Both the position numbers and the translations under genes were made by a program. Below are positions 57,654 through 64,000 of a stretch of 64,000 nt of DNA, in pieces (position 1 is the stretch's first letter; each line of letters opens with the position of its first letter). The notes beneath the pieces were generated by a model that saw only the letters and a list, made by a program, of their open reading frames with translations, was not told the DNA's origin and did not search any database. Location of the stretch: positions 124,001 through 188,000 of the forward strand of contig CAVXXD010000018.1 of assembly GCA_963765625.1 (NCBI GenBank). The letters run 5' to 3'. Source of the stretch: CAVXXD01 sp963765625 (GTDB lineage Bacteria > Actinomycetota > Geothermincolia > Geothermincolales > Geothermincolaceae).

Positions 57654-57745
57654 CTTCCCGACCTCCTTTTCCCACAGCCGAAAAACCGACCACTAAAGCA
57701 TAACAAAACCTGGCGGAAGATGAAAAAGGGGATTGCCGGATATCG

Positions 57746-57774
57746 TTGAATATTGGTGTGACAGTCACTATACT
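57746..57774 (+). promoter_or_regulatory. Promoter of the L,D-transpeptidase gene
   Basis: TTGAAT (57746-57751), 17 bases, TATACT (57769-57774). A TGACAGTCA palindrome lies in the spacer. The start codon is 24 bases downstream with AAAGGGAGG. Confidence 0.6.
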
Positions 57775-57797
57775 TTCCACAACAAAGGGAGGTGCCA

Positions 57798-59856
57798 ATG
57801 CGCCGTACTTTCTTTATGACAATAGCCGCGATCATCACCATGGCCATCCTCCTTTCATCCTTGCTCTCATTGCCGGTGCCGGGTATATCCATAGCCGTGG
57901 CGGAAGAAGAGGGCGGGCCGCTTCCCCCCGCTTCCCCCCGCGTTCTGGAGCGCCCCGAGGACGCCGGCTTGAGGATCGCGCTCTCCTGGGACGTGCGGGA
58001 AGGAGATTTCGGCTACCAGGTATACCGCTCCGAGTCGCCGGACGGGCCCTTCGAGCAGATCGGGGGAAAGGCGGCGGATTCCATGAGCGACTATCCCGTC
58101 TTCCTGGACGATACGGCGACCCCGGGCGTCACCTACTATTACGAGGTCTCGGCCGTGGACGAAGAGTGGCTCGAAGGGCCGCGCTCCACGCCGGTCAGCG
58201 CCAGCCTCGCGGAAGTCTTCAACGCCGCCGCCGGATCGAAGAGCATCATGGTCTCCATTGGCGACCAGAAAGTCTATTTCTTCGAGGGCGGCCAGCTGGT
58301 CAACATCATGCGCTGCTCCACCGGCCTGACCGGCAACACTCCCACCGGGAACTTTCACATCATCTCGCATACCCGCCTCAACGCCGGCTGTGACTACTGG
58401 ATGAGCTTCACCGGGGCCCACGGCATGCACGGGTGGCCGAGGTACATCCCCGGCTACGAGGAAGGCCTGGGCGCCCCCGCTTCCCACGGCTGCATCCGCC
58501 TCCACCCGCTGGAGTGCTACTGGCCTTACTTCTGGACCCCCAACGGCACCCCCCTCTACATCACCTGGGCTTCTCTCGCCCGGCGGGTGGTGAACGGCTG
58601 TCACAGCACCATCGGCGCGACCCAGCCTTCCACCGGCTGGTACTTCGCGGAAGGCTTCACCGCCGGTAATTTCGAGACCTGGCTGATGCTGGCCAACCCC
58701 GGTGACGCCGCAGCGGCGGTACACGTGGAATTCTTAAAAGAAGGGGGAGAGGTGGTGGAGGCGGATTATCCCATCGCTCCCCGCTCCCGGTTCACCCTCG
58801 CGGTGGACGGGGTGCCGGGGCTGGAGGAGGCGGCTTTCTCCATTCAGGTAGGATCCTCCACCCCCATCGTGGCGGAGCGGGCCATGTACTTCACCTACAA
58901 CGGGCTGTCGGACGGCTCGGTCACCATGGGCGCGACCCAGCTTTCCACCGACTGGTACTTCGCGGAAGGCTTCAACGCAGACACGTTCGACACCTATCTC
59001 CTCCTGGCCAACCCGGGGGCCGAGATGGTGACGGCGCACGTGGACTTCCTGCTGGAGGGAGGGACGACGGTGGAGGCGGAATATCCCATCGCGCCCCATT
59101 CCCGTTTTTCCCTGCAGACGTACATGGTGCCAGGCCTGGATCATGCCGCCTTCTCCACCCATGTGAGCGCCACCGGTCCCGTGGTGGCGGAGCGGGCCAT
59201 GTACTTCCGCAAGGGCTACACCGATGGGGGGCACGTCGCCATGGGGGCGACGGAGCCCTCCGAGACCTGGTACTTCGCCGAGGGGTGTACCCGGGAGTGG
59301 TATGAGAGCTACATCCTCATCGGCAACGACCAGGACCAGGACGCCCTGGTGGACGTGGACTTCTTCCTGCCCGAGGGCAACATCCGTTACAGCTTCGCGG
59401 TGGCGCGCCATTCACGCATGACCGTTCCCATCCAGTCGCTGGCTTATCTCGACTACGCAGGACATGGCCTTCACCATCCACTCCAGCGTGCCGGTGGTGG
59501 CCGAGCGGGCCCAGTACTACGGCCTGGACAGCCACAAGGGCGGGCAGGCGACCATGGGGTCGCCGCAATATTCCAACGAGTGGTACTTCGCGGAGGGCTA
59601 CACAGGGGAGGCCTTCGACACCTGGCTGCTCATCTCCAACCCCGAAGCTTCACTGGCCGAGATGGTCGTCACCTTCGCCAGGGATGACGGCACCACCCAG
59701 GATTACTACTTCTCGGTTGAGCCGTTCCGTCGCATCAGCGTGCACATCGACGAGTTGCCCGGACTGGAGGAGGCTTCATTCTCCATGGTGGTCAGGGCGA
59801 ACAATCCCGTAGTGGCGGAGCGGGCTATGTACTTCACCATGCCCAGGGGATACTGA
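57798..59856 (+). CDS. Secreted L,D-transpeptidase with Fn3-like domain and four 'FAEG' repeats (one frameshift)
   Basis: About 685 residues. Signal peptide (MAILLSSLLSLPVPG), a fibronectin-III-like module (about 45-140), then a YkuD L,D-transpeptidase domain with MHGWPR and the catalytic SHGCIRLHPLECYW. Four repeats of about 105 residues follow, each headed by STDWYFAEGF..D.F.T.L.LANPG and closed by VVAERAMYF. The same repeat occurs in the broken gene at 5.5-8.4 kb. It would crosslink peptidoglycan while displaying the repeats on the surface. The frame breaks at GG 59460-59461: dropping one base joins YLDYA to DMAFTIHSS. Confidence 0.88.
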
Positions 59857-59857
59857 G

Positions 59858-60892
59858 CTACCTGGCTGAAAGGACTTTCTCGTAGATGTCGAGATAACCC
59901 TGGGCCATGCTCCTGGGGCTGAACCGCCTGATCACTTCTTCCCGGCAGGTGACCGGGTCGATCTCATCGATCCTTTTCAAGAAGCCGGGAATCTCGTCCA
60001 GGCTGTCCGCCACGAAGCCCGTAACGCCGTGCTCCACCACTTCCGGGGCCGCTCCCCAGCGGGTGGTGATGACCGGAGTACCGCAGGCGTTGGCTTCCGC
60101 CATCACCAGGCCGAAAGGCTCCTCCCACTCGATGGGGAAGAGGAAGCAGCGTGCCCGCGCCAGCATGCGGACCTTTTCGTCCTGCGGGACCTCGCCCAGC
60201 CAGACGATGTTCTTCCCGTCTACGTAAGGCTCGATCTCTTTCTGAAAGAACTCCATGTCCCGCCCGGCGTCTATCTTTCCCGCCATTACCAGGCGCCAGC
60301 CGTTCTCGCGCGCGATGCGCACGGCATGGTGGGTACCCTTGGCCTCACAGACCCGGCTGAGGTAGACGAGGTAGTCTTCCTTTTCGCCGTCGGGCTGGTG
60401 CTCTTCCAGGTCCACGGCGTTGTAGACCACCCCGGCATAGTTGAGGTCGGGGCACTTCTTCTGCTGGAAGTCGCTGATGGTCACGTAATGGGCATCCCGG
60501 GCAAAGCCGTTGTAGAAGTGCGCCACCTGCGGCTCGAAAGGGCCGTGCAGGGTATGCACCATCGGTATGGAGAGGAAGTTGGCGAAGGCCACACCGGTGA
60601 AACCGGCGTGGTCGTGCACCAGGTCAAAATCTCTATCCTTGATGTCCTTGAAGGCGTGGCCGGTGTGGTAACACTCGTATATGGACTCCCCCATGTGTTC
60701 GGTGGGCGCGTCCTCAAAAAAAACGACCTGCTCGGCCCTGGTGTTCGAACCGCCGGCGCAATACATGGTCACGTCCACACCCATGTCCACCAGTTCGTCC
60801 ACCAGCAGCTTGAGCATCCGCTCGATGCCGCCGTACCCGTCGGGAGGAACGGGAATCCACACAGGTGCTATCATCGCGACACGCAAAATCAA
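59858..60892 (-). CDS. GT4-family glycosyltransferase
   Basis: 344 residues. N-terminal PPDGYGGIERMLKLLVDEL is the sugar-acceptor side loop; YLSRVCEAKGTHHAVRIA and the donor-site E-x7-E in EWEEPFGLVMAEANACGTPVI complete the GT-B fold. Starts on TTG (60892 or 60886); AAGGGGGCGG is upstream. The GT4 family includes makers of wall polymers, mannosides and glycolipids, so acceptor and donor remain open. Converges on the transpeptidase. Confidence 0.85.
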   Translation of the reverse strand: MILRVAMIAPVWIPVPPDGYGGIERMLKLLVDELVDMGVDVTMYCAGGSNTRAEQVVFFEDAPTEHMGESIYECYHTGHAFKDIKDRDFDLVHDHAGFTGVAFANFLSIPMVHTLHGPFEPQVAHFYNGFARDAHYVTISDFQQKKCPDLNYAGVVYNAVDLEEHQPDGEKEDYLVYLSRVCEAKGTHHAVRIARENGWRLVMAGKIDAGRDMEFFQKEIEPYVDGKNIVWLGEVPQDEKVRMLARARCFLFPIEWEEPFGLVMAEANACGTPVITTRWGAAPEVVEHGVTGFVADSLDEIPGFLKRIDEIDPVTCREEVIRRFSPRSMAQGYLDIYEKVLSAR

Positions 60893-60994
60893 CCGCCCCC
60901 TTATTTAAGGATGAATAGGATGTGTCCTCGATAGTATATCCCCCGGGAGTTATTGAAATAAACCACGTTCAAAGAAAGCGAGTGGTTTTCGGGA

Positions 60995-61705
60995 TCAACC
61001 CGACATGCTCACGATGCTGCCGGCCAGCGCCCCCACCGAGCCGGCCAGGAAGAGGATCATGCCAAACCCCATGGAGATGCCTATCTCCGCGGAGAGGATG
61101 CTGTAAGCGTTGGTCCCCGCCATGATCAGGGCAAGGATGGAGAAGAAGAAGGCCAGCCCGGCCAGGCCCCTGCTCCTGGTGGCGATGACCAGCACCGCGG
61201 CGAGGGCCAGGAGGATCCCGGCGATCAGCGAGCTGAGGCCGGAGAAGAGGGGCTTGCCGTTCCCCCAGTCGAAGACCTGGTTGTCTATCATCTCGCGGGT
61301 GTCCCAGCCTGAAGCGGAAGCACTGTAGGAAGAAAAATCGCCATCGTATTTAAACCAGGGCGTGAAGGTCCCGACGATGATCAGCGCCGCGGCGATGAGG
61401 ACGATCACGCCTCCCACCATCCGGCTGGACCCGCTCGACCGTCTGGCGGCCACGGGCTGATAGTATTGCTGCGGGTAAGGCTGGGCTTGCTGATATGGCT
61501 GCTGATAAGCCTGCTGCTGATAAGGCTGGGGTTGCTGATATGGCTGTTGGTAAGCCTGCTGCTGATAAGGCTGGGGTTGCTGGTATGCCGGGGCCGCGGG
61601 CGCGGCGGCAGCCGGCGGAGGCGCCGCCTCCATGGCTGAACCACAAGCCGGACAGAACTTTAACCCCTCGGCGTTCTCCTTGCCGCAATGCGTACAGAAA
61701 GCCAT
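60995..61705 (-). CDS. Zinc-ribbon membrane protein with PYQQ repeat linker
   Basis: 236 residues. A zinc ribbon, FCTHCGKENAEGLKFCPACGS (two CxxC), leads to an Ala/Pro stretch, then a Gln/Pro/Tyr linker (YQQPQPYQQQAYQQP repeated), then four membrane helices. An extracytoplasmic loop with WFKYDGDFSSYSASASGW lies between helices 1 and 2. Such zinc_ribbon_2 membrane proteins are common in Actinomycetota and of unknown function. Confidence 0.75.
   Translation of the reverse strand: MAFCTHCGKENAEGLKFCPACGSAMEAAPPPAAAAPAAPAYQQPQPYQQQAYQQPYQQPQPYQQQAYQQPYQQAQPYPQQYYQPVAARRSSGSSRMVGGVIVLIAAALIIVGTFTPWFKYDGDFSSYSASASGWDTREMIDNQVFDWGNGKPLFSGLSSLIAGILLALAAVLVIATRSRGLAGLAFFFSILALIMAGTNAYSILSAEIGISMGFGMILFLAGSVGALAGSIVSMSG
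61487..61576. repeat. 45-base tandem DNA repeat in the linker of the zinc-ribbon protein
   Basis: Two full 45-base units, with a few mismatches and a partial third, code for 15-residue Gln/Pro/Tyr units. Copy number may vary between strains. Confidence 0.7.
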
Positions 61706-61723
61706 CTTTACACCCCCCGGTTA

Positions 61724-63235
61724 TCAGGTCCTGAGCCTGGTCTGGCCGGGCCCGTCCACCGGCGCCCGTTGGTCGACGATGCGCAACTCCTTGGCGTGCG
61801 TCTCCAGGCCCAGCCGGTCGAGCAGCTTGTCCAGCCCCTGGAAGGTTATTTTGCTCGGCGTCACCTCGAGTTCCCGTTGGATGATGTCTTCCAGCTCCAG
61901 TTTGAGCACCTTCTCCTTGATGCCTTCCATGGGGGCCACATAGAGATATATCTCGTCCAGGTCGTAGGGGTCGTTGTTGCGCTTGCCGATGACCAGCTGC
62001 CATTCCTGTATGCCGGGGTGGCCGGAGAGGATGGGGTAGATGGCGTTGAGGTCGACCAGGGTGCCCTTGACCTTGGTCATCTGGAACTCCTTGTAGTCGG
62101 AGAGGCGGCTGATGGTGGTCCCCAGGCGCGGGACCGCCCTCCGGCAGTAGGGGCAGGGCTCGTAGGTGATGCCCTCCTTGACCAGGTCCCCGGTGCGGTA
62201 CCTGATCAGGGCACTTCCGCGCCAGCCAAGGGAGGTGTAGACGATCTCCCCTTCCTCCCCTTCTTTCACCGGTTCCCCGCTCTCGGGGTCGATGATCTCT
62301 ATGTACTCCCGGTCCGGGTAGAGGTGGTAGCCGGACGACTCCCCCTTCTCCACCGCTTCGCGGCATTCCATCCAGGCGACCCGCCCCTCCGTCAAGGCGT
62401 AGCTTCCGAAGATGCGGACGTTGCCGGTACCGAGGTGCCTGAGGAGGTCCTGCATCTTGACCCGCATGCCTTCCGGGGCCCGGTCGCCCCCCAGGATGAG
62501 GGTTTTAAGCGAGGAAAGATCGTGCCTGTCCACCACCGCCTGGCGGATGAGGTGATAGCAGTATGCGGGCGTGCCGGCCAGGCAGTCTGCCTGGAAACCC
62601 TCGATGGCTTCGAGTATCTTGCCGGAGCCGAACACCTTGCCTCCCCCGGTGTGGACGGCCGCCGCGCCGACGGCTTCGGCCGCGAAGTAGGTCATCCAGA
62701 AAGCCAGGTGAGGCGCGAAAGGGAAGGCGTTGACGAGGGTGTTCTCACCGCTCATCCCGATGACCTCGGTCATCCGGCGCCCGCATTCCCTGGTCAGCTC
62801 CAGGTCGTAGGGAGTGTAGAAGATGGGGGTGGGCTGGGCGGTCCGGCCGGTGGTGAAATGAACATGGCTGGGGTTGTATTCGTACAGCTCTCGCTGCTTG
62901 GACTTCTCCTCTCCCAGCACCAGCTTCTGCCACCTCTCCCTCAGGCTCTCCTTGTCAGGTGAAGCTTCCGGCGGCTGCAGGACCAGCTTGAAGGGCCGCC
63001 GCGGATCGGTGGGGGTGGGGGCTATGTCCGCCTTGCACGAGAAGGGGAGCTTCTGGAAATCCTCCAGGGAGCGGACGGACGGCAGCTCCTCCGCGCCCTC
63101 TTCTTTCTTCGAGTAGAAGCCGTGGTAGAAGGGGCTCAGGGGCAGGACCTGCTTGTTCAGGTATGAGATGAGCTTCTGTTCCTGAGCCAGGCGTGTCTGT
63201 TTCGCCGGCAGCCTGTCCCAGTAAGTCTTGGCCAT
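61724..63235 (-). CDS. PaaK-like CoA ligase (adenylate-forming)
   Basis: 503 residues from ATG 63235 (GGGAGG upstream). Phenylacetate-CoA-ligase family: FTTGRTAQPTPIFYT takes the place of the SSGTTGxP P-loop, RIFGSYALTEG is the A5-type motif, LIRYRTGDLV is the A7/A8 arginine motif, and CPYCRRAVPRLG resembles the PaaK Cys pair. The altered P-loop leaves doubt about ATP use. Acid substrate unknown. No beta-oxidation genes are next to it. Confidence 0.82.
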   Translation of the reverse strand: MAKTYWDRLPAKQTRLAQEQKLISYLNKQVLPLSPFYHGFYSKKEEGAEELPSVRSLEDFQKLPFSCKADIAPTPTDPRRPFKLVLQPPEASPDKESLRERWQKLVLGEEKSKQRELYEYNPSHVHFTTGRTAQPTPIFYTPYDLELTRECGRRMTEVIGMSGENTLVNAFPFAPHLAFWMTYFAAEAVGAAAVHTGGGKVFGSGKILEAIEGFQADCLAGTPAYCYHLIRQAVVDRHDLSSLKTLILGGDRAPEGMRVKMQDLLRHLGTGNVRIFGSYALTEGRVAWMECREAVEKGESSGYHLYPDREYIEIIDPESGEPVKEGEEGEIVYTSLGWRGSALIRYRTGDLVKEGITYEPCPYCRRAVPRLGTTISRLSDYKEFQMTKVKGTLVDLNAIYPILSGHPGIQEWQLVIGKRNNDPYDLDEIYLYVAPMEGIKEKVLKLELEDIIQRELEVTPSKITFQGLDKLLDRLGLETHAKELRIVDQRAPVDGPGQTRLRT

Positions 63236-63304
63236 GTCGCCTCCCTTTTTTCTGCCATTATACCAAAGTCGCGGTTGAAATCCCGAATCCGCGGGAACCG
63301 GGCA

Positions 63305-63335
63305 GAAAAAACGAGAGCGGGCATGAAGCCCGCTC
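63305..63335 (-). terminator. Terminator after the 20-aa peptide gene
   Basis: GAGCGGGC / GCCCGCTC stem (63315-63335) followed on the minus strand by TCGTTTTTT. Confidence 0.85.
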
Positions 63336-63371
63336 CAATCTGTTTGTCGGTGAGCCTTTTTAAGGACCTGC

Positions 63372-63434
63372 TCAGGTCCGGCTAGGGCAGCCCTCGGAAC
63401 AATGGGCCACGCGGGGAACACTGTAACGCTTCAT
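63372..63434 (-). CDS. Possible 20-residue Cys-containing peptide
   Basis: ATG 63434 with GGAGGG eight bases upstream, reading MKRYSVPRVAHCSEGCPSRT and stopping at 63372. A small hairpin (GGACCTGAGCAGGTCC) covers the stop, and a strong terminator follows within 40 bases, so there is a compact promoter-less transcript unit here. Two Cys separated by three residues near the end recall ribosomally made, modified peptides, but no maturase is in the window. It might equally be a leader peptide. Low confidence. Confidence 0.4.
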   Translation of the reverse strand: MKRYSVPRVAHCSEGCPSRT

Positions 63435-63489
63435 CCTTGTAACCCTCCTTTCCTTTTTCTTACTCCAATATTATACCCTAAAAAAGTGA

Positions 63490-63930
63490 CTAGCCGTTCA
63501 GGGCGTAGCGGATTGTGCACTCTCCCACCACGCCGGTCTTTTCCACTCCCTTCAAGGACGCTTTCTTTCCGTGTACCTTCGCCAGCGACTGCAGCCCGGT
63601 AGGGATGATCGGGCACATCACCTTCAGCTCCTGGTTGCGCAGGTCCTCGTTGCCGAAGCAGATATGGCATCCTTTGATGGTAACGGCCAGCTCTTCGTCG
63701 CTCTCCTCCGCCTTCACCGTGTCACAGAGGCACAGGCCTTTTTCCAGATAGTCCTCGAAACCGCGGCAGAACTCCTCTCTCCCCTCCAGGTTGCCGGCGT
63801 TTTCCTTGAAGTCGCCGGCCCACTCCGATCCGATCCTGGCCTTGAGTTTCTCCACGTCGTCCTGGTGAGCCTTGACCACCGCGCAGTGGTACTTCTTGAA
63901 CAGCTCCCGGTCCATCTTCTCGGACATCAT
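63490..63930 (-). CDS. Uncharacterised Cys-rich protein
   Basis: 146 residues, two adjacent ATGs at 63930/63927 behind AAGGGAG. Eight Cys, most in the second half: CRGF, LCLCDTV, GCHICFGN, KVMCPIIPTG, GECTIRY. The spacing suggests metal or Fe-S binding. It is soluble and has no signal peptide. The nearest upstream gene (partial, at the window edge) looks ferredoxin-like, hinting at a redox setting. Family not recognised. Confidence 0.65.
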   Translation of the reverse strand: MMSEKMDRELFKKYHCAVVKAHQDDVEKLKARIGSEWAGDFKENAGNLEGREEFCRGFEDYLEKGLCLCDTVKAEESDEELAVTIKGCHICFGNEDLRNQELKVMCPIIPTGLQSLAKVHGKKASLKGVEKTGVVGECTIRYALNG

Positions 63931-63963
63931 ATCTCCCTTCGCTACATCAGCCTATGACGCTTC

Positions 63964-64000
63964 TCATATCATCTTGACCGCGCCGAGCTCGCAGGCGTGG
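63964..64000 (-). CDS. C-terminal fragment of a gene cut by the window edge
   Basis: Only eleven residues are visible, HACELGAVKMI, then TGA. A ...ACxxGAVxM ending is common in [4Fe-4S] ferredoxin domains, but so little is present that this is only a hint. Confidence 0.4.
   Translation of the reverse strand, partial: HACELGAVKMI

Overview
The window is a GC-rich stretch of bacterial chromosome. It looks like a deep-branching, probably anaerobic, Gram-positive (Actinomycetota-like) lineage, but no rRNA or other taxonomic marker is present, so this is inference. The pointers are high GC, strong Shine-Dalgarno sites mixed with leaderless promoters, a Gram-positive style tsaC / phosphatase / rpiB / glyA / comEB / wecA cluster, a T-box-like leader, a tungsten-type aldehyde:ferredoxin oxidoreductase, an ADP-forming acyl-CoA synthetase, and the ferredoxin-linked homocysteine route known from methanogens and other anaerobes.

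Layout. 1-3.4 kb: end of uppP, then two tandem CrtI-like FAD oxidoreductases behind a structured leader. 3.5-5.4 kb: dapA, a His-rich protein and a lone receiver domain. 5.5-8.4 kb: a heavily frameshifted secreted beta-propeller / 'FAEGYT' repeat protein. 8.4-10.6 kb: AOR plus a MoaD-like protein. 10.8-12.9 kb: a membrane GAF-GAF-HD-GYP protein. 12.9-17.6 kb: the wecA-comEB-glyA/rpiB-phosphatase-tsaC cluster, with RpiB and GlyA in one reading frame. 17.7-22.1 kb: an EnvC-like M23 hydrolase, a DRTGG protein and an ADP-forming acyl-CoA synthetase. 22.2-30.8 kb: greA-lysS, clpC-cysE-cysS and prfC. 30.8-33.9 kb: an AT-richer accessory islet (Vat-like acetyltransferase, membrane ankyrin protein, Fic protein). 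34-39.7 kb: radA, gltX, an AlkD-like glycosylase, and a homocysteine-synthesis pair behind the T-box-like leader. 39.9-45.3 kb: a novel repeat protein, a lipoprotein with a degenerate transglutaminase fold, a HEAT protein, a MEMO protein and an MFS transporter. 45.4-51.2 kb: a complete oppABCDF peptide importer. 51.4-57.7 kb: a lipoprotein, an internally duplicated CxxC protein, a MerR-TetR fusion regulator, a 50-aa membrane peptide, a third CrtI-like oxidoreductase, a metallophosphoesterase and a flavodoxin. 57.8-64 kb: an L,D-transpeptidase with surface repeats, a glycosyltransferase, a zinc-ribbon membrane protein, a PaaK-like ligase, a 20-aa peptide and a Cys-rich protein.

Two cross-cutting patterns stand out. 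First, about a dozen otherwise sound genes (aor, clpC, the acyl-CoA synthetase, comEB and others) are each broken by one or a few single-base indels, nearly all insertions. Sequencing or assembly error is the simplest explanation, so these genes are annotated here as whole genes. Second, REP-type palindromes built on GGGGTCAGACCCC occur as two nearly identical inverted pairs (REPIN-like) and one single copy, all in the right-hand third.
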